Below, piece by piece: positions 12,030 through 24,855 of a DNA stretch of 64,000 nt (position 1 is its first letter; the number at the start of each line of letters is the position of its first letter). The DNA is from Hyaloscypha bicolor E (lineage: Eukaryota; Ascomycota; Leotiomycetes; Helotiales; Hyaloscyphaceae), in NCBI RefSeq assembly GCF_002865645.1, contig NW_020194619.1, positions 1,772,442-1,836,441 on the forward strand. The letters run 5' to 3'. Made by a program: the position numbers and the translations under genes. The notes beneath the pieces were generated by a model that saw nothing but the letters and a program-made list of their open reading frames with translations, had not been told where the DNA came from and did no database searches.

Positions 12030-13290
12030 CTTGACATGGAGATGGAGTTATGGAGAGGGAGGATGCTGGGCTGAAGACAGAAGTGGGGGAGGAGGGGGGT
12101 TGAAGGCGGGGGCGGGGTGATTATTGAGGCGTCTGACGTACACTGGGTATCCTTGCTTGTTTGTGAGCCCACAGGAGAGAGAGATTCGAGTTCGCTTGTT
12201 TTTGAAGCGGGTGAATTCACGGGGAACATCTCGAAATTTCAACGTTTCATCGATGCCGAGATTTCTTGTATGTATATTTATTAGGAAATCCAAAGGCACG
12301 AGCTTAGGTTTCTAAGCACCACTGGAATAGAAAGCCCGTTGTTATTTGAAGAATTTGAAGTGTTGCGAGGGAAATCTGATCCTTGAGCGAACATCCTCTT
12401 AAGGGATTGCTTTGGTAGCTACCAAAACTGTTCACATCGGCTGAACATGAAAAGAGGCTCCAAAATCACTTTAAAGCCTTCAAGCGAGTTGCACGTGAGA
12501 ACCGCGCCAAAATTTTAAAAACGGTATAACCAAATGGAGTGATATGCCGCGGCAAAACTGCGGGGAATTTTAAGTTAAGATTCTTAATCTAAGGTCGCGG
12601 GATTCGTCCCTGTTCAATTTCATCTGCTCGTGCGACATCAGTAGATTTCCCCGAACACCAGCTGCACAAACGGTAGTTAATGCACGTAAATTGAGCAGAG
12701 TAGGGAGTTGCACTGAAATTAAAAGAATTAATTAAAGCTAGCTAGAATAGAGCTCAAGGTGAGGTGTGGAAGCTCTGGAATATATATTCAAAGAGCTCGG
12801 CCATGCGAAGCGATCGCGCTACGCCCCATTGAGAAATCCTAACTGCAACAGTAGTTAAAAGCTTAGTTCATCTGCTCGTTCAGATCTGGCACGCAGCGTC
12901 ATTGGGTTTACGTTTTAACTAATAATATTTACCTTGTATTTCATTTGATGCTGAAATTCAGGTAACAGACAACAGCCGATGGCCACTCTGTTATCGGAGT
13001 ACTCCGTAGCCAGTTTCCTGCCTTGCCTGTAAAGATATAAGTTCCGAGCTGCTAGCCAAGGGCTTGATAGTGAGATCTTTAATTTTATCCCGTGTCAATT
13101 CGAAATGCAGTATCTCTAAATAGTTATTGAATTAAGATTATAAGGAATTTGTTTATCCGAAAGAACTCGGCAGGAGTAAACAAGGCTAATTCCATATAGG
13201 AACCAAACAGGAAACAGGAAACAAACAAGGAGGTTAAGCACCAAAATATTCTCATTGCCTGTTTAATAGCAATTGGGAGATTTGGAGAAC
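12030..13290. other. Intergenic transition into AT-rich block
   Basis: No gene is supported. GC content falls from left to right. A short tRNA-like remnant is noted separately at 12571-12615. Confidence 0.5.
12571..12615 (+). other. tRNA-Lys(CUU)-like 3'-half remnant
   Basis: A short stretch reads like the anticodon and T arms of a tRNA. The candidate loop TTCTTAA contains CTT, followed by a GCGGG stem, a loop containing TTCG and a CC-rich closing strand. No acceptor stem or D arm is found around it, so it cannot be a working tRNA. It may be a chance match or a tRNA-derived repeat fragment. Confidence 0.2.
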
Positions 13291-13719
13291 ATATAGTTAG
13301 TCTAATCCAAAAACAATAAAATAAAATAAAGTTTACTATAATACTAATTAATATAATTTATATTAATTAGAATTATTATATAGCTTATAGTAAATAATTC
13401 CCTGTTTCCCGATTTTTAATATTTTTAATATAGTAAAAGTTATAAAGTATATATAAATTTTTATACTTTATTTTATTTAAAAAATTATATCTTTTATAAT
13501 ATATATAATTAAATATAACTAAAATAATATTTAGTTCATAATTAAGCTTTATAATATAAAAGTAAAATAAATTTAATTTAATAAAGGTTTTATATACTTT
13601 TATAATTATATTAATATAATAAAAGAAATAATATATATAATAACTAATATAAAATTATTATATCTTTTAATACTTTATATTTTCTTTAATAATAATTCGA
13701 AAAATTTAAGATTTTATTA

Positions 13720-13900
13720 AGCTTAGTAAATTTAGGAATTATATATTAATATTATAATATTATAATTCCTATTTCTAAATATTAATTATTTTACTAATTT
13801 ATATACTAGTATTTTATATATATTATATAATAGTATTATATATTTCTAGTAAACTAATACTATTTAGTAAATATATAAATTAGAAAAATTTAAGAGCTTA
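13720..13900 (+). repeat. Partial LTR copy
   Basis: This stretch matches the 3' part of the other LTR copies: the ATATATTAATATTATAAT core, the TATAATAGTATTATATAT segment and the CTAGTAAACTAATAC end. The match continues a little beyond, into sequence like that after 14355. It is probably the remains of another insertion. Confidence 0.5.
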
Positions 13901-14094
13901 TTATTAAGATTTATTTATATATATAGATTAGAAAGAATTAAGTTATATTTATTTAAAATTCGGTTATTTAGAAATAAAGCTATTATTTAAATTAAAGAAA
14001 AAATAATTATTAAATAAAAAAGATATTTAATCTTATTAAAATCTAATTATATTATATTAAAAAAGAAAATATTTATTAGTTCTATTATTTATAA

Positions 14095-14355
14095 TATTAT
14101 TAGTATAGCTATAGTTATTAATAATTATATAATATAGTTATATAACCTAAAACTAATTAGAAATAATAGAATACAAGTAATAATTATATAATCTTATATT
14201 ATATAAGTAATTTAATAAATAAACTAGACTCTATTAGATTTAATAGATTTAAAAATTATATATTAATATTATAATATTATATTTCTTATTTCTAAATAAG
14301 AATAATTTTATTAATTTATATAAAATAGTATTATATATTACTAGTAAACTAATAC
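14095..14355 (+). repeat. LTR copy 1 (5' LTR of the copia relic)
   Basis: It shares an order of motifs with the copies at 19.7 and 21.1 kb: ATAGTTATATAACC-like sequence, a TTAGATTTAATAGATTTA segment, the ATATATTAATATTATAAT core, and TTACTAGTAAACTAATAC at the end. The ends are approximate. Confidence 0.6.
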
Positions 14356-17300
14356 TAATTAGTTAATATTTATAAATTAGAAAAAGACTTAGTTAATTAG
14401 AAAAGTATTTAATAGCCTAAAATAAGTAATCTATTTCTAGTTAAAAGAAGAAATTACTATTAATTCCGGAAAAGCATTTAATAGCCTAAAAAGAAAATAC
14501 TAGCTTTTATTAATTAATAGATAATTAGCTATTTAACTATTTATTTAACTATTTAATTTCTATTATTCTTTAAAATTAACTTTTTTTAGTCTTGAAATTA
14601 CTTTTTTGGAAACTATTTCTTCTATTTATATAATACTTATATTTATAAAATTCTTTTTCCGAAATATATATCTTATATATATTTTATATATATTTTATAT
14701 ATATCCTTAAAGCTCTTTAATTATAAACTTTAATTTTTCTATTAAATTAAGCCCTTTAAGCTTTAGATTCTTCCGGAATTATAATATTTTATTTCCTAAA
14801 TTTCTTATTATAAACGAAATATTTAAATACTAAACTATATTAGTATATTTTATATAGAACTTTTAATAAGAACTTATAGAATTTATTTAAGAATAACTTT
14901 AAGGATTTTAATAATATAACCTTTAGTTAATATAATTATATTAATTTATAAATTCTTTAAAAATACCTTTAATATAATAATATTTATATTAAATAAAATT
15001 ATATATACTTTATTATAATATAATTTCTATTTAATATTATTTAGAAAAAAAAATATATATTTAATATAAAGCCAATATTATTAAAAATAGCCCGATTAGA
15101 ATAAATCTTTTAAAATAATTTATTATATTAGTTTATTTTATTTTAGAAGAAACTAGATAAAAGAGAATTAAATATTTTTAGTTAATTAGCTAATTAAATT
15201 AAGGCATTTTTTTATAAAATTAAAGTTATTTACTACTTCTACTTTTACTATTATTATTACTAAATCCGAACTTTTATTAATTAATATTTACTATTATTAC
15301 TAGAAAGCTTATTAGAAAAATAATAAAAATATATTCTAAAATATAGAAATATAATAGAATTAATAATAGTTTTAATTATAAACTTATTATTTTTCTCGAT
15401 ATTTATTAATATATAAAACTTTTAAAAAAGGTACTAATAAGAGCTTTTTTATTATATTAAAAAAAACTAGTATAAAAAAGCTTATATAAATATCTATAGC
15501 TTTTTTAAAGGCCCCGGTTTTTATTATTAAAATTTAGATAAATAAAATAGTATTATTTTAGTAATTATATTAATTAAAGATTTTAAGAAAATAATATTCG
15601 AGTTTATCTAAATACTAATTAATAATCTATATAAACTATAATATAGCCTTATTTTTATTTTATAAAATATCGAATTCTTATATAATAAAATTATTATTTC
15701 CTATTAAGATTTACTAATATACTAATATATAGTTTCGAACTCTTTTAATAAACTCGGCTAGTTTATTAATAAGCTCTAATTATTTATTATTACTTATAAA
15801 AAGAAGTAATAAATTAATACTAAATTTTATTTTACTAATTAATAATACTATTTTTAAAATTCTCTAAGCTATTATTTATTCGGAAATTATTAATATAGAT
15901 TCTATTATAATTTCGGGATCTATAATAATTACTTTAAATCCTATAATTATAATAATTATATTTCGAAATTATATTTTATATATAAAAAACTCGAATATTA
16001 TTTATAGAAAAATATATTAGAAAAATAAAAAACTAAAAAGGCTTAATTTAAAAATAGAAATATTTATTAGTTTAGATTCCGAAATTCTTATAATTTTAAT
16101 AAATATTTTAATAGTATTTATATATAATATATTACTAGAATTAAAAGAAAAAATAATAATAGGAATAATAAAAATAAACTAGAAAATAATACTTTTAAAG
16201 TTTTATTAATAGAAATAAATAAAAGAGAGAAATATTATTTAGATTTTCAATTTATTTTTATTAAAAGCTTTTTAGCTATTTCTATTATTTGCATAATTTT
16301 TTTTTATAATTAATACTCTTATAAATAATCTTATTTCTCTTTCTTTTATATACTAAATAATAAATAAAAACTATATTTTAGAACTTATTAAATAAATAAA
16401 AAATATCTAGATATTTATAAGTAATAATATATTAAAATATAATTTTTATTATTTTTATAGAATTGTAATTAATAATACTATTAAAAGTCAAATTAATATC
16501 TAGTTTAGTATTAGATCTATATTTTCTATTAAATTTATAATAATAAAAATACTAATTAGGTAAATATAATTCTATATTGTATTTATAAAAATTCTATTTC
16601 TATTTAGCTTAACTAATATAAATAAACTAGAAGTTTATTTTAATAATTTTATTAATAATTTTATTAATAATTTTATTAATAATTTTATTATTTCTATTAG
16701 ATATTTTATATTTATAATATAATATTTTAAATACTTTTTCCTGCTTTAGAATATTATATTATAAAGCTTTATTTCCGAATTCTTTATTTATAATTCCTGC
16801 TTTTTTATAGAAATTAAATTATAATATTTATATTACTATTTTAGTTATTTATTTATTAGTAAATTCCGAAATATACTAAAATAAACAGGTTATAATATTA
16901 ATATAAAAGCTCTTAAATACCTTATAAAATACTATAAGTAATACTAGAAATTCGGATAATTACTAAAATAATTCAAGTTTAATTTAAGAAATAATATTAG
17001 CTTTAATTATTCTATTATTATTAATATTTTCTATATTTCTAGTAAACCTATATTCTATATTATTAATAAAGGTATTTGATATTAAGCTAGCTAATAACTT
17101 TAAAATATTAGTATTTTATATATTTGAAATACCCTAAAATAGTATTAGATTAATACCTATTTAGGCTCTTTTAATTAGATTATAGTAGATACTAGAAAGT
17201 AATTTACTAGTAAAAAGTTTATTTAATTTATAAATATTATAGGAACTAAGATTAAGATTATTTCTATAAAAGCTTATAATTCTATTAAAATTAAAAAATA

Positions 17301-18039
17301 CTATTATAGCCCGATTTAATATATTTATTTTATTATTATAGCTAAAATTAATAGAATTAATAAAAATATTATATTTTAAATAGCTTTTAAGGCTATTAAT
17401 AATTCTATAGAATTCGATAATATTATTTTAATTATTTTAATTTATAATACTTTATTTTAAATACCCAAATATAATACCTTATTATTAATTATATTATAGT
17501 AATTAGTAATACTTAAAATAATAATAATAGAAATTCAAGAGCTTTAAGCTAAATACTAAATTATAAATATCTTTAATATTCGAAATAGTTCTAGTATTAT
17601 TAATATCTATAAACTTCTTTTAAATTCGGATATTCTTATATAATATAAAAGAAATACTAATTAATCTAATAATTAAAATAAACTATATAAGCTAGTAATT
17701 ATTAATAAAAAGAATTATATATTAGCTTTATTATATAATAATACTATTTTCTATTTAATCTCTATAAAACTCTTTTATATAAGGGATATTAAGGTTATTA
17801 CTAATAGCTCCGAACCTGAAACTATTCCCGAATTCTATAATGCAACTAAAAGTAATATAAATATAATTTCTTTTATTATTTCTATTATTTTACTAAAGTA
17901 TAATAAAGAATATTCTTATAAAAATTCAGATATTATAGTATTTCTATAAAATAATAACCTATATAACTCCTATTAAATTAAAATTACTAGTATTTTAGAA
18001 AAGAATATATTTAAGATTATTTTTAAATTTCAAATACTA

Positions 18040-18625
18040 AAAAAGATATATATCTTTAATTCCCGGTTTATTAATAAGATTAAGAATAAGAATATAGAAA
18101 AAGAGTTTAAAAAATCGAGACTAGTTATCTAAACTTATAATAATAATAAGAAATATATAATATTAATATAATTATTTATTATTTAATATATTAGCCAGAG
18201 AATTATTTTTAATATTATTATTATAATAATAAATATTATAGAATTATATTTATATAATATCTTATAAGCTTATATCTAATTAATAACTTTATTTAATTAT
18301 AATTTTTATATTGACTTATTTTATAAATTTATTAAAGAACTAAATCTAAAAAATAATTCTATTTTAAAAATTATAAAACTATTATATAATATACTAAAAA
18401 CTAGAAATTACTAATTTAAAACTTATTATTTCTATTATATTAATAAGCTTTTTATAGAATAATTAATTTATAATTCTTGTTTTTTTTATAATAAATCATT
18501 TTTCGGAATTATTAGTCTTTAAATTAATAATATTCTATTTATTAAAACTAATAATTTTATAAAAGTAAAGTAATTAAAACTCTAAAAGACTAAATTCTTA
18601 GCTAAGAAATATAAATACCTTACTT
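18040..18625 (+). pseudogene. Copia reverse transcriptase relic
   Basis: One frame can be followed for about 190 codons with in-frame stops but no visible frameshift. Fragments match fungal copia RT: IFNSRFINKIKN, KKSRLVI, the aligned YID/FIKEL segment, and INNILFIK where the catalytic DD of the family (DDTLFL) would be. Most differences from the family are what C-to-T or G-to-A changes would produce, including Gln/Trp codons turned to stops. Not functional. Confidence 0.7.
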
Positions 18626-18999
18626 TTAATTATAATTCCAAGTTTAATAAAAGTATTATTTATATAAATATTACTAGAATTACTTTTATATAAAAATATT
18701 AATATAAAAACCTTTGAATTATTTCTATAAAAAATATTATTATTATAAATAATAAAAGTATTATTTATTAAGATCTTTCTATTAAAGACTAATATATTAT
18801 ATAATATACTAGAGAAATATATATTATATTAATCTATTAATTACTATTTAAGCTATTAAATCCTTGGAAACTAATATAAAAATACTTAATAAATATATTT
18901 AATAGCAAATTAAAAATAGTATTAAAAAACTAAAATTCGTAAAACTAGTAAAAGAATTCTTATATTTAATTATTTTTATAAATACTTCATTTATAAATA

Positions 19000-19380
19000 A
19001 TAGAAATCTCTTTTTCTAAATCGGATATATTCTAGTTCTAGTAAATAGAACTAGATATACTAATATTATTTACTAGTTCTTTATTAAATATAAGAGAGTT
19101 ATTAGAAGTATTCTAATTTCGGAATTCTATAATATAGCTTATGGCTTTAATATAAATACTTTAATTAAATTTATAATTAATAAAATACTAGAAATAAAAC
19201 TACTATTAATAATTTATATAAATTTAAAATTATTATATAAATATTTTATTAAATTAGGAACTATTTAAAAGAAATATCTAATAATTAATATAATATATTT
19301 TATTAAATATATAAATAACGAGAAATTATAAAAGTTAAATAAATTAAGGGAAAATCGAATTCTACTAATTCTATAATAAA
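19000..19380 (+). pseudogene. Copia RNase H relic, copy 1
   Basis: A plus-strand frame reads IGYILVLVNRT, then SEFYNIAYGF and then KLGTI, in the order of the copia RNase H domain (IGY..L.., SELYGMAHGF, KLGTT). Stops and substitutions are of RIP type. It lies about 300 bp before LTR copy 2, the normal place for the 3' end of pol. Confidence 0.7.
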
Positions 19381-19674
19381 ATTAAAGCTAATAAATACTC
19401 TTAAATATCTAATTAATATAAATATAATATAATTAAATATAGAAAAATAAATCAAATATAAATAAAATAGAAAATAGATATATAAAAAAGAGAATATTAT
19501 AGAAAAGAAAGTTATATATAAAAGGCTATAGCCTTTAATATATAACTAAAAATCTTAAAAGTAATATAGATATATAAACTATTTGGAAAATCTAATACTA
19601 GGCCAAATTAGTAAATTAATATATAATTAAAAAGAAATACTATTTTTTATATTTTTTTAAAAAAGTTCTAATAT

Positions 19675-19930
19675 TAATATAGCTATTTTCTTTTAGGAAT
19701 TATATATATAGTTATAGAACTCAGAATACGAGATATAATTATATAATCTTATATTTTATAAATAACTTAACTAGTAAACTAAATTCTTTTAGGCTTAATA
19801 GATTTAGAAATTATATATTAATATTATAATACTATAATTCTTACTTTTAAATAATAATAATAACTTTACTAACTTATATAAATAATATTTCATATTTATA
19901 TAATAGTATTATATATTACTAGTAAATTAA
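19675..19930 (+). repeat. LTR copy 2 (3' LTR of the copia relic)
   Basis: Aligned with the copies at 14.1 and 21.1 kb. It contains the well-preserved stretch AGCTATTTTCTTTTAGGAA and ends in TTACTAGTAAATTAATA. Ends are approximate. Confidence 0.6.
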
Positions 19931-19931
19931 T

Positions 19932-21350
19932 AATTAATATAAAAATCTTTAAACTATTTCTATAAAAAATATTATTACTATAAATAATAAAAATACTATT
20001 TATTAAAATCTCTTTATTAAAAACTAATATATTATTTAATATATTAAAGAAGTATATATTATATTAGTTTATTAATTAGAAACTTTATAAAATCTATTAA
20101 TTATTATTTAAATTATTATAAACTAATATAAATATATTTAATAGTAAATTAAAAATATTATTAAAGAACTGAAATATATAAAACTAGTAAAAAGGTTTTT
20201 ATATTTAATTATTTTTATATATATTTTATTTATAAATAATAGAGATTTCTTTTCCTAAATCGGATATATTTTAGTTTTAATAAATAAAACTAGATATATT
20301 AATATTATCTATTAGTTCTCTATTAAATATAAGAGAATTACTAGAAATATTCTAGTTTTAGAATTCTATAATATAAGTATTTTAGCTAAATCTATAATTA
20401 ATAAAATATTAGAAATAGAACTATTATTAATTATTTATAAAAATATCTTATTAAATTAAATACTATTCGAGAGAAATATCTAATAATTAATATAATATAT
20501 TTCTATTAGAAATATAAATAATAATAAAAAATTATAAAGGTTAAATAAATTGAGGAAAAATTAAATTCTATTAATTTTATAATAAAATTAAAATTATAAA
20601 ATACTTTTAAATATCTAATTAATATATATATATAATATAATGAAATATAAAGAAATAAATTAAATATAAAGATATAAATTAAATATAAAGAAATAAATTA
20701 AATATAAATAGAATAAAAAACAAATATATATAAATATATAAAGTATTTGGGAAATCTGGTATTATACCAAATTAGGAAATTAATATATAATTAAAGAGAA
20801 ATATTATTTTTTTACATTTTTAGAAAAGTTCTAGTATTAGTATTATAATAGGAATTTTGCTTCTATTAGTTATATAGTTCTATTATATAACCTCCGGATA
20901 TCTATATAATTTATAATTCGCTTATATTACTTTTTTTTTCTTTTTAGTTCTTAGAAATTAACTAATCTTTATTTCTTAATTCTATGTTTTATTTATATAC
21001 TATAATCTCATACTATAGAAGCCTATTCTTTTCTATATATTACTATTTGTTTTATATTTCTATTATAATATAGCTATTTCTTTAGAAGTTATATATATAG
21101 TTATAAGACTCGAGAAATAGAATATTAATAATAGAATATAAGTAATAGAATATAGGTAATAGAATATAGAATATAAAATATAGTTATATAACCTTATATT
21201 CTATTAGGCTTAGCAGATTTAGTAATTATATATTAATACTATAATACTATAAGTCTTACTTCTGAATATTAACCACTTTACTAATTTATATATTAGTATT
21301 TCATATATATTATATAATAGTATTACGTGTTCCTGGTAAACCGATACTTA
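19932..21350 (+). mobile_element. 5'-truncated second copia copy
   Basis: From 19932 the sequence repeats 18699-19930. The same region after RT, the same RNase H relic (about 20240-20560) and a third LTR (about 21070-21350) follow in order. About 215 bp (20849-21065) has no counterpart in the first copy. The two copies carry different RIP changes, so they diverged before or during mutation. Confidence 0.6.
21070..21350 (+). repeat. LTR copy 3
   Basis: It starts at ATAGCTATTTCTTTAGAAG and ends at the CTGGTAAACCGATAC boundary. It is the least mutated of the LTR copies (it keeps CTGGTAAACCG). An AATAGAATATAGGT-like motif is repeated several times near 21120-21175. Confidence 0.6.
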
Positions 21351-21439
21351 TAGAAACTTAAAACCCTTATAAGTCTAAGCTTAATATACTATTTACTTAT
21401 ATAAGTATACCTGACTTTTCTAAAGTATTCTTGCGTTTT

Positions 21440-22069
21440 ATATAATTAAAAATCCTCCCTATCCCACCCCCCTCACCCCCAAAAAAAACTAACAAATAGA
21501 GCATAGGACAAATTCCGTTGTATTAAAGAAGAACCAACTAAGGAGGGAAGTAAGAGCTTGCGAGAGAAGCTCATACTTAAATGTTTAGATGACACCAGCA
21601 CGTTACGTAATATTGGCTAAATCCGGTACAGTTGGGAATGCGGTAAGTGAATGGGTGACATGCAACCGTGACAAAAAGTATAAATTGTCCGTGTACTTTA
21701 AAATTCGATCACTAATTAACCACAAAATCTATTAGAAATTGGGTTAATAGGTTTTATTGACCTGGTTCCATCCTACAATTTCCCCGCTCAGTATTAATAA
21801 ATCGGGGCTGTAACTAAAAAGTTGTTATGGGCGCAAAAGGGCAACCGTTTTGCCGTTTTTGGATCGGACCGACTGTAGTAGTATACATTTGAATCTAAAA
21901 ATCCCTGCGAAACATTGATATCAATATGAAAAGAGTGCCGGCAGTCTCGTTCCCTCGTTTTTTATCTTTCTAAACTCGTGCTATTCTTCGTTGATATCCG
22001 TTGCAAGGACTCATCAGTACGGAGATACTTGATATTTATTCCCTCGGGTCAACATTCATCATACTAGCA
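21440..22069. other. Intergenic, normal composition
   Basis: About 0.6 kb of ordinary composition lies between the AT-rich block and the DOMON gene. It should hold that gene's promoter. No separate gene is seen. Confidence 0.5.
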
Positions 22070-22705
22070 ATGCGTCTTTCAGTCAGTACTGTTGCTCTGC
22101 TGGCAACCGCGGCCAATGGTTCAGTACTTTCGTGGACAGAATCTGTCAGCGGAGTACAGTATAGCGTGGGCATCCCCGAGGTTGCAGCAGCGCCGTTCGA
22201 CATATACACGTCCATTGTAGCCCCAATCGACATGACCTGGGCTGCCATCGCCTACGGTGGGTGCATGCTCAGGAGCCCCCTCCTCGTCGCATGGGCACAC
22301 GGTACTAATATCATAGTGTCACCTCGTTGGGCGACGTAAGTCTCACAAAGTAAACAATTTTCTCTCAATTTGGACACTGACGATAATAAAAGCGCGTACC
22401 ATCCACCCGCGCTCTATAACGGCACCACCGCGAAGGTCCTCAAAACTTCAACCGTCAATGCCACACACTGGAAGGCGGACGTGGTCTGTTGTGGGTGTAG
22501 CTCATGGTTCGGTGGCGCTGCCTTTGTCCCAGCCATGGGAGACACCTTCTTCGGATATGGCGTGAGCAACCTTTCCATAGCGAATCCAGCCTCGCCCAGC
22601 ACCAACATCGGATTCCATAATGTTGGGAAGGGCCACTGGGAGCTCAATATCACCGGTGCTCGCAACTCGGCTCGCGACTTTACGAAGCTCACAAAGCCGA
22701 TGTGA
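22070..22705 (+). CDS. Secreted cellobiose-dehydrogenase-type cytochrome (DOMON) protein
   Basis: The predicted protein has 192 residues in two exons (22070-22335, 22393-22705). The signal peptide is MRLSVSTVALLATAANG. The rest matches the b-type cytochrome domain of cellobiose dehydrogenase: AIAYGGCM with a candidate heme Met, LLVAWAHG, SPRWAT, a Cys-rich CCGCSSWF and GHWELN with a candidate heme His. Such domains pass electrons, for example to lytic polysaccharide monooxygenases. The protein stops right after the cytochrome domain. No flavin dehydrogenase or b561 membrane domain follows. The 3' acceptor AAAAG is weak but keeps frame. The stop lies only 56 bp before a Tc1/mariner element, so the gene may be a truncated remainder. 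Confidence 0.75.
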
Positions 22706-22761
22706 GGATGGGCGGGAACCATGGGTAGTTGGTCTCAATATTGTACGAAGATCACGGAATA

Positions 22762-22779
22762 AAGTGACGGGATTACAGG
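22762..22779 (+). repeat. Left terminal inverted repeat of mariner element
   Basis: AAGTGACGGGATTACAGG is preceded by TA. It pairs with 24838-24855 with one mismatch. Confidence 0.8.
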
Positions 22780-22924
22780 GCATAAATTTATGCAGTCCAC
22801 TAAAGTGCCCTATAAGGTCTCACTTGCCCCCTGAAGGGTTCCAGTCGTTTAATTAATTAGTATATAGCGGGGTAAATCAGCTGACCCAATCAGTAATAAG
22901 TGAAGATATACTAGCCATAGTATA

Positions 22925-24450
22925 TTACTATTTTCTCCTGGCCCTTTTTTCGTCCTTCCTTATACTTATTCCCCCCTTTTAGTCTAATTACCTCCTTTAT
23001 ATAATTAGGAATTGCTTTAATCCACTCTTGAATCTTATACTGAGATATGCTTTCCCAGTATTTCTCCAATCTTACTCTCAGCTTCTTTTTATTACTAGTA
23101 GGCCCTTGCCTAGTAGTTTCCTTCTTTATCCAAAACCATAAACGCTCAATAGTATTTAAATCAGGTAAGTTACTTGGCCAGATTATTTTTATAATCCTCC
23201 AGAGATTATAAACCTCTTATTAATAATGAGATTTATAAGCTAATATATTATTCTCTTAAATAAGTATCTTGAGATAATCCTTTTAATACTTTTTTATAAA
23301 AGGTAAAAGCTTGAGAATAAGGATCTTTTTTTGGTAGTAATACTAATTAATTCTTCCTTATTTATCCTTTACTATAAAAGCTCCAGTTTCCTTATTATAC
23401 TTCTATACTTTTCTTACTCTACCAGGCTTTCTTTTATATACTTTTGTCTAATCCCTTAGCCACTTTCTTTATTACTTTTCCTATTTTTACTTATTTGCCT
23501 TCTTAATCAAGGAATTTTTTATATTCAAATTAGTCTTTCTCTCTCGCTTTTACTATATAATTTCTTTTTCCCATATATAATATAGCCCCTTTTTATTATA
23601 TAAGAATAATTCCTAAAATATAAATTCAGAAAAGCCTTTCTATTACTTCCTTATATAATACTTATTATATGCCTCTCCAGGAAGTTCCTATATTTTTCTT
23701 TTTCCTCTTATATTTCCTAATTATACTATTATCTTATCTATAAAAATAATATTTTTCTAGTTCTCAAAACTCTAATACTTATATTCTAAATACTAGTCTA
23801 GCCTCTACTTTTTACTAAGCTTATTCAAACCAGGCTTTACTATTAATTTATATTAAGAATAGCTAGCTATAATAAAAATCTTTTAAATCATTTATATAGC
23901 TATCTTATAATCCTTTCTTTTATTTCCTTTATAATTATAGTATAAGAGAAACTATATATAATCGAATTTTAAAGAATAACTTGCAAAATATATTTAATAA
24001 TATTAGAAGAAATAGCTAGTTAATTAGAATAAAATTAATTCAGGATATAATGTACTTCTAGAGATATATTCTTATTCTCTTTCTACTCATATTACCTAGT
24101 AAGGCTTATAAGCTTATAAATATGCATTCGTAATACTCTAGTAATTTTCTTAATATTACCTATAGATTTCCTTTATTTAAGTATATGAATGGCCTTAATT
24201 CTAGTACTAGTTAAGTATTCTTTATAAATAATATCAGGTATTATAAAGGCTATAGAAGTAGCTATAAGAGAATAGAGAGAAAGAATAAAGCTCAATATAA
24301 TTAAATTATTATCTTTATTTTCTGAATTAAATAATAAATTATACCAAATATCCTTTTTATCTTTAGTAGCTTTAGTATATTCTAATTTGTCTAAATCAGA
24401 AGAATTAGGAGAGAAAGAAGCTCTAATTAGCCATTTAATAAATCAGGGAA
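22925..24450 (-). pseudogene. Degenerate Tc1/mariner transposase (DDE_3 type)
   Basis: On the minus strand, 23215-22930 reads as a nearly clean C terminus. ENNILAYKSHY is followed by IIWPSNLPDLNTIERLW, the conserved block (SPDLNPIE) holding the last catalytic acidic residue, and then a Lys-rich tail. Further upstream, up to about 24450, fragments of the N-terminal part appear between stops and frame changes. The protein cannot be made intact. Confidence 0.7.
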
Positions 24451-24487
24451 GCTAAATAAACTACTAAAAGTAGCCATACTAGCTTTA

Positions 24488-24583
24488 GATAAGAAGAAAG
24501 TAAGTAAAGAAGAAAGTAAGTAAAGAAGAAAGTAAGTAAAGAAGAAAGTAAGTAAAGAAGAGAGTAAATAAAGAAGAAAGTAA
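24488..24583 (+). repeat. 16-bp tandem repeat
   Basis: The unit GAAGAAAGTAAGTAAA occurs about five to six times in a row with few changes. It lies inside the mariner element, upstream of the transposase start. Confidence 0.85.
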
Positions 24584-24837
24584 GGAGCCTTAGTAGGGGG
24601 CCCAAGAAGGATAATAAAGCTTACTTTATCTCGCTACTAATTACGGATACAGGCCTAAAAAATCAGAGGCTAAGGGCCTATAGAAAGCCTATAGCTTAAT
24701 ATAGCCTCCTAATCGGGCTATATATGGTTTTAGTAGGCTTTAGGGGCCTTATATCTCTAATTCAGACTAATTATAGGGCTTATAGGGCTCGATAAGATAT
24801 TATAGGGCCTATTAATGGCCCTAAATTTATATATATA

Positions 24838-24855
24838 CCTGTAATCCCGTTACTT
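24838..24855 (-). repeat. Right terminal inverted repeat of mariner element
   Basis: CCTGTAATCCCGTTACTT is followed by TA. It is the inverted partner of 22762-22779. Confidence 0.8.

Larger units (their letters stand above)
14095..19930 (+). mobile_element. Degenerate Ty1/copia LTR retrotransposon
   Basis: Two related sequences, about 14095-14355 and 19675-19930, bracket about 5.3 kb. They sit where the 5' and 3' LTRs would be. Copia-type reverse transcriptase (about 18040-18625) and RNase H (about 19000-19380) relics lie in the right order before the 3' copy. The coding strand is plus. Gag, protease and integrase should lie between 14.4 and 18.0 kb but are too mutated for me to place. The exact LTR ends and a target-site duplication were not resolved. 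It cannot be autonomous. Confidence 0.72.
13290..21440. repeat. RIP-type AT-rich block (about 8 kb)
   Basis: Base composition changes abruptly to very high A+T, with TA, TTA and AAT steps dominating and almost no CA or TG. Every frame is full of stops. Together with recognisable but C-to-T/G-to-A mutated transposon coding sequence inside, this is what repeat-induced point mutation leaves behind. Composition recovers at about 21.4-21.5 kb. No host gene is seen within it. Confidence 0.9.
22762..24855 (-). mobile_element. Tc1/mariner-type DNA transposon
   Basis: The terminal inverted repeat AAGTGACGGGATTACAGG (22762-22779) is mirrored by CCTGTAATCCCGTTACTT (24838-24855), 17 of 18 bases. Similarity continues inward (TAAATTTAT). 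TA dinucleotides flank both ends (22760-22761 and 24856-24857), the mariner target duplication. The 2094 bp element carries a minus-strand DDE transposase relic. Its 3' coding part is much better preserved than its middle, so it has probably been only partly hit by RIP. Stops make it non-autonomous. Confidence 0.82.

Noticed and set aside
12571..12615. Functional tRNA-Lys gene
   Set aside because: No acceptor stem or D arm, and the anticodon stem has a mismatch.
24488..24583. CRISPR-like repeat array
   Set aside because: The 16-bp units are directly abutting with no spacers, and the genome is fungal; it is a simple tandem repeat.
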